NCBI GenBank assembly: GCA_900642245.1
Contig: CAAAJI010000403.1
Location: 1 to 22,507 of the forward strand
Length of the DNA: 22,507 bases
Source: Fragilaria radians
Lineage: Eukaryota > Bacillariophyta > Fragilariophyceae > Fragilariales > Fragilariaceae
Direction: 5' to 3'
Shown: piece by piece, positions 1 through 8,840 of the stretch
How the letters are laid out: each line of letters starts with the position of its first letter
Position numbering within the stretch: position 1 is the first letter of the stretch
The notes under the pieces: generated by a model
What the model was told of the DNA's origin: nothing
The model's database searches: none
The model's input: only the letters and a program-made list of their open reading frames with translations
Program-made: the position numbers and the translations under genes

Positions 1-2059
1 CTTACCAACAACTCGTTTGTCCTTACCACTTATCCAAGTTCCTTTGTTTAAGGAAATAAAATGCACAACAATCACAAACGGAACAATAAAGTGAAAGCAA
101 TGTTTTGTCTTTGTCCTCCGACAATGGTATCATTGAGTATCTTCTGATGATCACAATCAAAACGATAATAATGATGCAATTCTATTCACGTTTTACCTTA
201 GCGGTGATCATGCCAAAACAAGGAGAGAGAATGAGGACATGCTTGGCATAAATGGAAAAAATGAGTAACTTTGACATATGAAGAAAATACTTGCATGGAG
301 GTCACGTAGATTCTACAACAAATAGAATATGCATTGCTTGGGAAGATTTGGTTCATATTTCAGGCTTTCCTTGAATGCCACTTTGCAATATCCTACGGTC
401 AATAGGGTAGAACTTTAGTCAAATTATATCAGAAATATCCCTTCATGTCTTCCCTTTTCAACTTCTTGCTGGTCAGTCTTATCCTAGCATCAGACTTTCA
501 GTAGGAATCCGTTTAGCTTCGTTCTACACAATTGTGAATCCTTGCATTGATGCAGTTTTTGCCTTTTCATTTCACTCCTATACTGAACAATTATATCATT
601 GTCAACTAAAGGTGTAACGGATGAATTTTATGTTATGTAAACTCAATGTGAAACTATTCTTTCCTGACTATTCTATATTGCATGTTGCATTCCACTATTG
701 TAAAGAGTTGGAGTGTAACCCGATTCATCGTTTTCATTGAATCATAATACCTTTATCAACATTGTTATTTCGGTCCTGAAAGTATTAAGTATACTTTTCA
801 TTCACAAACAATACATAATCATCACGAAAGTTGTCTGATGAAAATATCATTTCTATCATCCAAGTTTGTGAGTTGTTTAAATATTTAGAATTTCCTTATT
901 CTCCCTATTTCCTTGTACCAACAGCAACGGACATCTCAAATGCAGGTAGACAAATACATCTCATAGCCTATTTCTTCATTAGAAAACTGATTATTGCTTA
1001 TAACCTTTTTAATTAAAGCTTTATCTTTTAATTCTTACATCCAGTTTTGTCAGTGTTGGGTCTTTTGATGGATTGATGGTTAACTTTTTGCATAATTCAA
1101 ACATGGCATCAGGCATTGTCAAGAATTCTTCATTATCAAGTATATGGTAATTATGCTCATGTTTCATGTGATTCCAAACTTTTTTGCAGTGTTTGAGAGA
1201 AGTTTCAAGATTAGACAAGACTAATTTTATCTATGTCTACTTTCTATATCTCACCGTAGAGCAGATTGAATTATTTCAAATCTAAACTAGGTATGATAAT
1301 GTTTGAACCTGCCAACAAAAGTTTCTTCCCCATAACTCAACTTAATGTCAGAGCATCGCTGCAAGCACTGACTTTCCAGATTCCGAAGGATCACACATAA
1401 ACATGGCATTTTCGATAAGCGCTACTCAAACATTTTTGCATGCAATGAATCATAATGAACTCTTGCTTGCTCTCAACATTTTGATGAAGATTTATTTGCT
1501 TGGGCATGATTGGCTTGAGTTATTGGGGCTTGCGTTGCTTCATTGACTGGCAATAGTTGATGTCAAAAAACAAGTAAGCTATATATATTCTTTTGAAAGG
1601 TGAGAGTAGCAAAGGACAATAACAGAGGATTACTATTTCCCCATTAGGAAGAAGTACGTACAACAATGAGTTAACGCCTTTGAGGTTTGGGGATTTGAGG
1701 ACAGAACCCAAGCATTGTATGCTGAGTGTTGGGGATGTAATACAGCTAAAATATACTGTTAGAGGGTAAACTTCATGCTGGATGACATCAGATAGTTAAT
1801 GAGAAACTTAGGATTAATGAGTGAAAGAAAATTGGGGGATAACAAGCTGCAATACTCGAAATGAAGTGATTAGATAAAATCCGGTTGGGAATGTTAGTGA
1901 TACATGTGATGAGAAAACGGTACATTTGGTGACAAAATTAGAGAGATTTTAGGAAATTTGGTGTAATTATCAGAATTCTCAATTGGTTACTTGAGATTAT
2001 ATGCAAGTAAACGCGCAATAGCATCAAATCATTTGTTCCCAGGTTTCTTGATTGACAGA
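1..2059. other. Intergenic region, no gene recognised
   Basis: This AT-rich stretch of about 2 kb precedes the first clear gene. Only short open frames occur (for example 1021-1218 on the minus strand and 831-1016 on the plus strand). Most begin at non-ATG codons and none resembles a family I recognise. No tRNA-like B box, tandem repeat or terminal repeat was seen. Its 3' part presumably contains the promoter and 5' leader of the gene starting at 2060. Confidence 0.5.
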
Positions 2060-3790
2060 ATGACATCACCGTCACCTGAATTTCCAATTTGCTTTACTGC
2101 GATTGGTGAAAAGCGACAAATTGTTAAAGTCAATTCGGACAGTCGTGTTGCGTCCTTATTTGATTTAGCAAGTGAGATGTATGGAAGAAGATGCGAGGAT
2201 TTGAAAAGCGGCTTTCCACCTAAATCAATGGACCCGTCAACTGCGATTCATTCCGTTCTTAGCAAAAATGATCGAGTGACTGTTGTCCTAGGAACAAAAA
2301 TGGAAGATAAGAATCTCAACACAAGCTTGGTGGTCGAGCCGACAATCACGGAGCATGATACTCTCAAAAATCCATCAATACAGTCGCGAAAGTCTCAACG
2401 AGCAGCGGCTAGAGCAGCAAACGAATCGTTTTCAGAAGTCATTCGTGCCCAAGATAAGCTTCTAAAGGACCAGGTGAAAGCTAGTAAACGAAAACGTGAA
2501 ACTACAAAAGTAAAACCTTCAACATCACAGAATAAAGGTTCTTTATCGTCGTCGAAAAATTTTGCCAAGTTATCGTCAGGCCGTCGATTGATCGATGGAG
2601 AAATTGAATTGCGTCCTAGTTCAGCCAATCGACGATCGGGTCCAAAGTGGAAATCTACGGAAGATGTTTCGGTGGCTCTGTTGCATGCTCTTGAGTCAGG
2701 AGGAGGTGGAAACGTCGGAAGAGTATTGAGGGGAGCCATGAAATCTGCCGTTTCGCAACAATATGACGTAAGTCGGGCAGTTGCCCGAGTGTCGGCTGTG
2801 CTAGCGGGAAGATATAACATAGAAATCGACCCGTCATCGAAGTGCTTAATGGTTCGATTTGACAAAGGTCTGGAAGGTAGAGGACAGTTGGAAGAAAAAG
2901 TAGATGCCATACCCCGTGAGGCACTGGAACTAGTTTTGAAAGGCATTCATGCGTCAGATCAAGAATCGCTCCGTGCGGCAACGTTAGCTCAGCTATCACC
3001 ACGTGTATTTTGGTCACTTCTAAATGAAACGTCACAAAAGCAATCGACTGATGCCGCGCTACAAGAGTTGCTACCCAATCTAGATTGGTCATTTCTCAAA
3101 CGACGCAAACTCACGCTCTCTGAAAAGGCTATCGAAAACTTGCGTCAAGCAAATCAAGATAGCACAGAATCTGAGGCTGACCTGGAGGCTGCTGCTGAAG
3201 CCATCCAAGCCGTAGAAAACGCCATGGACAACTTGCATCAATATGATCAAATGCAGCGGCGAAGTCGCTCTGCAGAAGCCGCACTAGCACGTATGGTAGG
3301 TCAATCTGAGAGTAGCCAGCGTTCGAGCACATGGGAGCTCGTAACACCTTCAGACATTGACGAGGAAGAGCTCTGTGAGTGCACGGGAGGTAATTCTGAG
3401 TATGCTTTGGCACTCTTATCATTGGGCTTTTGTAACTGGCGTCAGTTGGCCAATGCAAAATCAGAGGACATTGCAGAAAAGTTAAAGCTAAGCGAAGAAA
3501 TTGTGGAGTCATGGATCGATCGTGCGCAATATGAGTCAATCCAAGAAATCATAGTAGAGATTTGTGATAACAGAATTGATGCTGTGGAAATTTTGATAGA
3601 CCAGGCTAACAGCGGAACTCCAAAGGACTTGGCTAATTGGCGTCATATGCCTGAAATGTTGCTTCAAACTGCCTCAGAATTGAAAACCCTAGATATCTCA
3701 GTGGACATCCTTACCACATGGTGTCAGCGAGCTCACAAAATAGTTGAGGAAATCAGTTGGATATCTTGGTTTGCTACACCAGTAGAATAA
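2060..3790 (+). CDS. Ubiquitin/UBX-like domain protein with C-terminal helix-hairpin-helix-like region
   Basis: Single-exon gene of 576 residues. The open frame extends upstream to 1991 but only from a TTG codon; the first ATG is at 2060, with G at -3. Residues about 7-80 look like a beta-grasp ubiquitin/UBX-like fold, including the turn KSGFPPK, which resembles the UBX-like domain of OTU1/YOD1 deubiquitinases. Next comes a basic low-complexity linker (about 110-200) with a possible nuclear signal, KASKRKRETTK (141-151). A compact middle region (about 200-360) includes SPRVFWSLL (313-321) and DWSFLKRRK (342-350). A Glu/Ala-rich coiled-coil-like segment spans about 365-415. Residues 447-488 (LALLSLGFCNWRQL...) have the spacing of helix-hairpin-helix or DUF4332-like repeats. 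The function is unknown; a role in ubiquitin or nucleic-acid transactions is inference only. Its stop lies 64 bp from the stop of the convergent minus-strand gene. Confidence 0.8.
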   Translation: MTSPSPEFPICFTAIGEKRQIVKVNSDSRVASLFDLASEMYGRRCEDLKSGFPPKSMDPSTAIHSVLSKNDRVTVVLGTKMEDKNLNTSLVVEPTITEHDTLKNPSIQSRKSQRAAARAANESFSEVIRAQDKLLKDQVKASKRKRETTKVKPSTSQNKGSLSSSKNFAKLSSGRRLIDGEIELRPSSANRRSGPKWKSTEDVSVALLHALESGGGGNVGRVLRGAMKSAVSQQYDVSRAVARVSAVLAGRYNIEIDPSSKCLMVRFDKGLEGRGQLEEKVDAIPREALELVLKGIHASDQESLRAATLAQLSPRVFWSLLNETSQKQSTDAALQELLPNLDWSFLKRRKLTLSEKAIENLRQANQDSTESEADLEAAAEAIQAVENAMDNLHQYDQMQRRSRSAEAALARMVGQSESSQRSSTWELVTPSDIDEEELCECTGGNSEYALALLSLGFCNWRQLANAKSEDIAEKLKLSEEIVESWIDRAQYESIQEIIVEICDNRIDAVEILIDQANSGTPKDLANWRHMPEMLLQTASELKTLDISVDILTTWCQRAHKIVEEISWISWFATPVE

Positions 3791-3854
3791 AATGAATGAA
3801 ATTAAAAATCTTTAAGTTCTACTAATGGGTATATATTTTATCATCAAAACGAAT

Positions 3855-4532
3855 TCAATATCTTGCGCCGGCTGCTACGGCATTACCTCCCTTGGTTGCA
3901 TACCCAATTCCCAAACTGACACCCCATAATCCAAGGACACCAGCCGCGACTTTCTTTGCTGTCGCAGGACTCATGCTCTTGGCTCTTTCGAGGACTGCTT
4001 TGCTGTCCGAAAGTATCTTGTCGACAACTGACGTTAGCTTGGGTTTCACAGAGGTTGAATCCGATGACGATTTCTTGCTTTCCGCAGCTGCAGCCGCCTC
4101 CTTGGCAGCTTTCTCTTCAGCAGCCTTCACGGCAGCCGCCTTTTCAGCAGCGTCTTTCTCTGCAGCCGCAGCTTTCTCTGCAGCCAATTTTTCCGCAGCA
4201 GCCTTTTCAGCAGCAGCAGCAGCAGCTTTCTCTGCAGCCACCTTCTTTTCAGCAGCAGCTTTCTCTGCGGCCGCTTTTTCTAATGCAGCTTGTTCAGATA
4301 AATTTGACTTTGCTTCCGAAGCCTGGGTCGCTGCTTGTGCTGTCGATTTCACTTCTTTCGTCTCTGAGGCAGCCTCATTTCCTACATTAGCTGGTTCTGT
4401 CTTTGTCTCAGTAACCTTAGGTGAATCATCTATAACTTTTGTACTACCTGCAGTTTGAGCCGAAACCCCTCTCAAATTGGTGAAACACAAAATAAACAGG
4501 ACAAACGCGAGAAATCGGACCGTTCGAATCAT
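3855..4532 (-). CDS. Secreted or membrane-anchored Ala/Lys/Glu-rich coiled-coil protein
   Basis: Intronless gene of 225 residues from a good ATG at 4532. The N-terminus is a classical signal peptide: basic MIRTVR, a hydrophobic core FLAFVLFILCF, and a likely cut after VSA (residue 25). A Thr/Glu/Lys-rich stretch follows. Residues about 80-150 are a degenerate repeat of the type AAAEKAAAEK, expected to form a long charged alpha-helix. The C-terminus (about 190-215) is hydrophobic and glycine-rich (VAAGVLGLWGVSLGIGYATKGG) and may be a membrane segment. The repeat is encoded by GCA/GCC-rich DNA, so long open frames on the opposite strand (3892-4458, 3956-4390) are compositional shadows. The Ala/Lys repeat resembles TolA-like low-complexity helices in composition only, and homology is not implied. 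In diatoms such proteins could be wall- or ER-associated; that is speculation. Confidence 0.75.
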   Translation of the reverse strand: MIRTVRFLAFVLFILCFTNLRGVSAQTAGSTKVIDDSPKVTETKTEPANVGNEAASETKEVKSTAQAATQASEAKSNLSEQAALEKAAAEKAAAEKKVAAEKAAAAAAEKAAAEKLAAEKAAAAEKDAAEKAAAVKAAEEKAAKEAAAAAESKKSSSDSTSVKPKLTSVVDKILSDSKAVLERAKSMSPATAKKVAAGVLGLWGVSLGIGYATKGGNAVAAGARY

Positions 4533-5584
4533 TTTGAATCCTTTGAATCTACACTATGTTCAATAAACAAGATATTGTGAGACATGAAATTTGGATATAG
4601 TCAAAAACTTCATTTTCAAATTTCATAGCGCCAGAGGTCTAGTTCCACTCATCAATCATTATAATATCCTTGAACATAGCTTGAGAGTTATCTCAACAAA
4701 CTTTGACTTTGACGAGAACATTGTCTTAAAACGCACCTACACGTGTTTGACGAAAATGCCGATCGCATGACATTAGCGATGCAGTAGAAGGACCGGGAAA
4801 AGTCGAGCTCCTCAACTGAAAGCTTTATCGGTACGTGTATCCGGGAAGAGTCAAGTTCAATTAGGTTTCCTTTTCGAGGCCACGTAGGACACTTCTATGT
4901 AGGTACTTAACTTATAATACAGTGCAATACTAGTGAAAAATGTAACACTAATCTGTCCCAAATTTATTGCCCGAATTCTTTAAAACAGCTAAACTTTTGA
5001 AATCTCCTCCAGTGACAGAATCAGTGGCAAAAACATAGTTAGTTCCCAATAAAGATGGATACCTTCCAGGGTCAAAACTGTCAATTGAAACACATTGTTG
5101 AATTTAAAACACCTCCCTTCGTGCTTTGGGTGCTTTGTGAGTTACGTTTTCAAGTATCTGAGGAGTATTTTCAAGAAATAATTTGAATGCTTCAATGACC
5201 CAAAGTTTTATTGTTTATCAGCAGTGAATTTTCTCAGGAAAATGATTTGACTTGAAGCCATAATATAACATAAACTATTTGCTTTGCAAAATTACGGATC
5301 CTATCTGAAAGTTCTGTCCCTAGTACTTGGGAGGGTAAAATAAAAAATAATTGAGTGATTTTGAAGCTTTTTCAATTCACCAGAGCAAGTGTGTTTATAT
5401 TGGCCCATAGTTGGGCTGCAATGCTAACTTGTGAGGCGTAAGTTGTTCAACGTCGTGTTAGAACGGCAATGCTTCATAAGTTCCAGGAATCAAGAATTGA
5501 TGTCAAATGGCCAATAGGATTGGGGTTACAGTAGTAATTTTCACTTTTCTATTGTTGTTACTTTCTCGTTTAAGTCCAGTGAAG
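4533..5584. promoter_or_regulatory. Divergent intergenic region between the Ala-rich protein and OTUD6 genes
   Basis: About 1 kb lies between two start codons on opposite strands, so it must hold both promoters and 5' leaders. The only discrete motif I can point to is ACACGTGT at 4739-4746, an 8-bp palindrome containing the E-box/G-box core CACGTG. No coding exon or structural RNA was recognised. Confidence 0.35.
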
Positions 5585-6664
5585 ATGGAAGAAATCCAAT
5601 CTCGGCATAAGAAGGAATTAAAAGCTTTGGATGGGGAAAAAAGATCAGCAGTCAAGAAAGCAAAAGCGTTAAAGGGAAAAAAAGGAAAAGATGCCTTAGA
5701 GAGGTTAGCACATTTTGTTGAGCAATGAAGGTTGAATCACAATTACTCTCCAATCGGTCGACTCACATGTTATAATTATTCGCTTTCTTGTCTGTGATAA
5801 CTTAATTAGCGCGGAGGCTGAATATGATGCTAAACTAAGACTTATGGAAGAGCGCCATCAACAAGAATTGTCCGAAGTGGCTGGAACGTTACCACCCGTG
5901 GAATCTCTTTCCTTGGAGGACTCTACAAGTGTGAACGAAACCATAATAACTTCTATAGCAGCAGCATCCACAGAAGAATTGTTGGGAGACGATCGATTGT
6001 CTAAATTGGAAAAGGCACGTCGGAAACGTGAGGCACGAAAGGATCGAGAACGACAACGTCAATCCGAATTGGAAATGGAACAAGAGGCTGCCGCCGGTTC
6101 CTCCATGCGAGAGACCGAACTAACAGCATTGGCATTACAATTGAAGCCTCATGGTCTGAAGGTTGTAGAGATTCCCTCCGATGGGAATTGTTTGTACCGA
6201 GCCATTGCGGCTCAATGTGGATCGGATTATCTTAAAATTCGTACGTGAAATGTGGGTTTGTGGAGAGAACAACCACATGTATAACAACAAATCAACATCG
6301 TCTCATAATGTATTCGTTTCTTTACTTTCTCTCTAAAACAGGTAAAGTATGTGCAGATCATTTATTACAACATGAGGAAGATTTCGGTCCCTTTTGCGAA
6401 TATACAGATACTATAACATCATTCGGACAGTATGTGGATCGAGTCCGATCGTCTTCTGACTGGGGAGGTCATTTGGAATTACGAGCGATATCAGAAGCTT
6501 TGAAGCGATCTATAGTTGTATACTCAGCGTCACAGCCCAAACTTATTTTGGGAGAAGAAATTGATGATGATTGCCCCATTTTGTTAAGTTACCATCTTCA
6601 TTATTACACGTTGGGAGAGCACTATAATCAAATAGTTCCGATGGTATCCAACAAGGACAGTTAA
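5585..6664 (+). CDS. OTUD6: OTU-family deubiquitinase, OTUD6 type (3 exons)
   Basis: Exons are 5585-5703, 5810-6240 and 6342-6664, with GT-AG introns of 106 and 100 nt. The spliced frame is continuous and gives 290 residues. Cysteine protease removing ubiquitin chains, by family. The N-terminal part is a charged coiled coil (MEEIQSRHKKELKAL, then RHQQELSEV after the first splice) with the RHxxEL pattern of OTUD6 proteins. The second splice restores YLKIR/KVCADHLLQHEEDFGPF, matching the OTU fold. Catalytic Asp164 and Cys167 sit in SDGNCLYRA and His277 in GEHYNQIVP. I chose the ATG at 5585 because OTUD6 proteins begin with this coiled coil. An in-frame ATG at 5507 would add 26 mostly hydrophobic residues. 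It converges with MAF1, with 280 bp between the stops. Confidence 0.9.
5704..5809 (+). other. OTUD6 intron 1
   Basis: The donor is GTTAGC after GAGAG and the acceptor is TTAG before CGCGGAGG. Removal joins AG to C as a serine codon (phase 2) and connects the two halves of the coiled coil. The intron contains stops in the upstream frame (TGA at 5726), so splicing is required. Confidence 0.85.
6241..6341 (+). other. OTUD6 intron 2
   Basis: The donor is GTACGT and the acceptor is AAAACAG, preceded by a pyrimidine-rich tract. Splicing is phase 1 and rebuilds a CGT arginine codon inside the OTU domain. The unspliced frame stops immediately after the donor. Confidence 0.85.
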
Positions 6665-6944
6665 CCGAACATTTGGCGGCAATACTCAACAATTACCAGG
6701 GTCATCTATCAGATAAAGAGTTTGATGAGGTTCAATAAGATTGGAATGAACACAATTTGTCTGATTACATTCCGAAATTAGAAGATGCAGAATTCGGATT
6801 TCTGATATATAAATACTCAAAAATTATCATAAAATATCAACATGAATCAAAAAGTACTTGCAGATCCATCAGCTACATCTAGACTAACGATCTCATGAAA
6901 TGCGCAAATTGACACAATCCCATAAACCCATTTTCTCTCGAAAT

Positions 6945-7862
6945 TCAATTTCCAATAGGAATTCCACCAGCGACATCAGATGAAGGATCGATATCATAAT
7001 CAATTTCGCTGGACCTAAATCTACCAAATGTCACCATATCTTCCAATTCTTCTTCGAATGAATCGTCTTGTATTGACATGGTTTCGACGCACACAAAGAG
7101 AAGAATTCTTTTGAGATTTTTGTTAACAAAGAAAAAATTAAAACTCCACAGAGGACTTCCTCCAGCCTTACTGCCTTCGTGTTCCAGAAGAGTCTCAGTC
7201 AAAAATCCAATGGGATCATCATTAATGGTTGGAGGGACATAGGTAAAAATCTCCGTTTCCGATAAGCAAATCACTGAATCGATAGCATTCCACAATCCTT
7301 TTAAAAAAAGTTCGTCATTTCTGGCTGCTAATTCCGACAAGCGATCATTTACTTCTTCCATAACACCCAAAACACTTTTCTTGAGAAAATCAGCAGGACG
7401 AACATTTCCAAAGTCATAATCTGGAAATGAGGCATTGAGAGTCAATATTAAATCTGTCATGAGCCTCCGATTACCAATTTCCAGAAAATCACCCCCCGAA
7501 GATGAATACAAGGATTTTGTCTCATCAAAGGATCGAGTTCGCGATGCCTTGACAGCTGGCTCAATCATCCCCGGCTCACACATTGAGATACTGCGTTTTT
7601 TGCGACGAGATTCTTCGTTCTGCATCAAGGTTCGTGAAATGCTTTTTTGTGAATAAAAATCCTTATACTCAGCCATTTCCGTTTCTCGTTGTTCCCGTTC
7701 GGCAACGAAGCGTTCCCCCAACGCATGAGCATATTTTTTGTCTGTCCCTGCTCTTTTCATAGTAAAGGCCTCCATCCGACCATTCACAACACGTCCCGGT
7801 AAAACAACATCTGTGAGAGCTCGTGTCAGCTGAGTGAGCTTCTCGTCCTCGAGATACTTCAT
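6945..7862 (-). CDS. MAF1: MAF1, repressor of RNA polymerase III transcription
   Basis: The core product is 305 residues from ATG 7862. By family, MAF1 binds Pol III and TFIIIB in the nucleus and shuts down tRNA and 5S rRNA synthesis under stress, controlled by TOR/PKA phosphorylation. The N-terminal box starts MKYLEDEKLTQL, as in MAF1 proteins generally. RRKKRSIS (residues 87-93 region) combines a basic nuclear signal with a basophilic-kinase site, where yeast and animal MAF1 are regulated. The globular part has SFPDYDFGNVRPADF (145-159), LWNAIDSVICLSETEIFTYVPP (190-211) and SPLWSFNFFFVNKNLKRILLF (236-256), which are clear MAF1 signatures. The C-terminal tail is acidic. The frame is open upstream to 7916, directly at a good splice acceptor, so the real start probably lies in upstream exons. 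NTF2 is divergent. Confidence 0.9.
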   Translation of the reverse strand: MKYLEDEKLTQLTRALTDVVLPGRVVNGRMEAFTMKRAGTDKKYAHALGERFVAEREQRETEMAEYKDFYSQKSISRTLMQNEESRRKKRSISMCEPGMIEPAVKASRTRSFDETKSLYSSSGGDFLEIGNRRLMTDLILTLNASFPDYDFGNVRPADFLKKSVLGVMEEVNDRLSELAARNDELFLKGLWNAIDSVICLSETEIFTYVPPTINDDPIGFLTETLLEHEGSKAGGSPLWSFNFFFVNKNLKRILLFVCVETMSIQDDSFEEELEDMVTFGRFRSSEIDYDIDPSSDVAGGIPIGN

Positions 7863-7975
7863 GAGACAACGAAAACCAGATTCCTTCCCTAGAATAGAAT
7901 AGTCTGTGTATGGCTGCTGGGAATAAAGAGAGAAATCGTAGATTATTAGATTCTTCAAGAAATTCAGGAGCGAAC

Positions 7976-8026
7976 CTTATGACGTTTGAAGAACGTGTCA
8001 AGAAGCCGCGCCAATTTAACTGACTC
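7976..8026 (-). other. Candidate upstream coding exon of the MAF1 gene
   Basis: On the minus strand a 51-nt, 17-codon open exon (ESVKLARLLDTFFKRHK) is bracketed by an acceptor TTTTTTTCAG and a donor GTTCGC. The following 59-nt intron (7975-7917) has a CTAAT branch-like motif and a pyrimidine tract ending TTCCCAG. After it the frame continues in phase 0 through QPYTDYSILGKESGFRCL into the MAF1 ATG. A further possible first exon lies at 8315-8274 (MALVMKHWWNGFKL, donor GTACGT), also phase 0, after a 247-nt intron. No homology was recognised for these peptides; the argument rests on splice sites and frame. Confidence 0.45.
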
Positions 8027-8357
8027 CTGAAAAAAATTCTTTGCAGCTTGATTCTCTTAATTAATCAACTTTTTCTTATCAATAATCTAGTGTTCTTTCC
8101 TAATGCGGAGTGATAATAGAGGTGATTCTAGAAAAGGAGATAGAGTCGAAGTTGTTACATGAAGTCAATGAACATAACTTGAGCCCAACGCGAACACCAT
8201 TTTAGGCAGAATTTTTTTACAGTAACACTTAATTGGATGTGAACTAAAAACCACTTTTCCCTGACAAACGTACAAGTTTGAATCCATTCCACCAATGTTT
8301 CATAACCAGAGCCATCGTTCCTTCTAAGTTACCTTACGCCGATTCCAAACAGTACTG

Positions 8358-8840
8358 ATGTCAGCAGAAGATATTGCTAAAGCTTTCACTCAGCATTACT
8401 ATACAACATTTGATTCCAATGTGGCAGGTTTGGCGAACATGTTCGTAAGTAATTAGCGGGGGCATCGAACATACAAAAGTCTGTCCGTCCGTACAATACG
8501 AAGTTTTAGATTTCATTCCAAAAAATCTCATTCTCCTTTACCGTCAAATCATGATTTTTAGACTGAGAAATCAATGATGACATTCGAGGGTAATCAATTG
8601 GGTGGCCAGCAGCCCATCATGGGCAAGCTGCAATCTATTGGCCAAGTTCAACACTCGATCAAATCCATGGATGTTCAGCCTTCCACAACGGAGAGCGCTC
8701 TCGTAATTTTTGTCACCGGTAGCATCAAGATTGGAGGTGATAATCCATTGCACTTTTGTGAAATGTTTCAGTTGGTGGCTTATGCTCCTGGACAATATTA
8801 TATCCACAATGATGTGTTTCGATTGAATTACGGATTGTAA
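8358..8840 (+). CDS. NTF2: Nuclear transport factor 2 (NTF2), 2 exons
   Basis: Exons are 8358-8444 and 8562-8840, with a phase-0 GT-AG intron of 117 nt (donor GTAAGT, acceptor TTTTTAG), giving 121 residues, close to the usual NTF2 length of about 123-127. By family, NTF2 is a homodimeric cone-shaped protein that binds RanGDP and FxFG nucleoporins and carries Ran into the nucleus. Visible signatures are AEDIAKAFTQHYYTTFD at the start, the splice-spanning LANMF/TEKSMMTFEGNQLGG, and the C-terminal strand HNDVFRLNYG. Exon 2 alone is open from two methionines inside the protein, so an exon-blind reading would miss the first 29 residues. The neighbouring MAF1 gene is divergent. An alternative, a multi-domain NTF2-like protein, is unlikely because nothing follows the domain. 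Confidence 0.92.
8445..8561 (+). other. NTF2 intron
   Basis: The donor GTAAGT is followed at once by in-frame TAATTAG, so retention truncates the protein after 30 residues. The acceptor is TGATTTTTAG. The intron is phase 0. Confidence 0.85.

Noticed and set aside
1021..1218. Lysine-rich minus-strand ORF near the left edge
   Set aside because: It starts at TTG, and the ATG-initiated part is about 48 codons without a recognisable domain.
2395..3539. Long minus-strand open frames opposite the UBX-like gene
   Set aside because: They are antisense shadows of a coding frame with clear protein features, and they have no domains of their own.
3892..4458. Plus-strand open frames rich in Ala/Ser/Phe or Gln/Leu opposite the Ala-rich gene
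   Set aside because: The repetitive GCA/GCC composition leaves all frames open. Only the minus strand has a signal peptide and sensible start.
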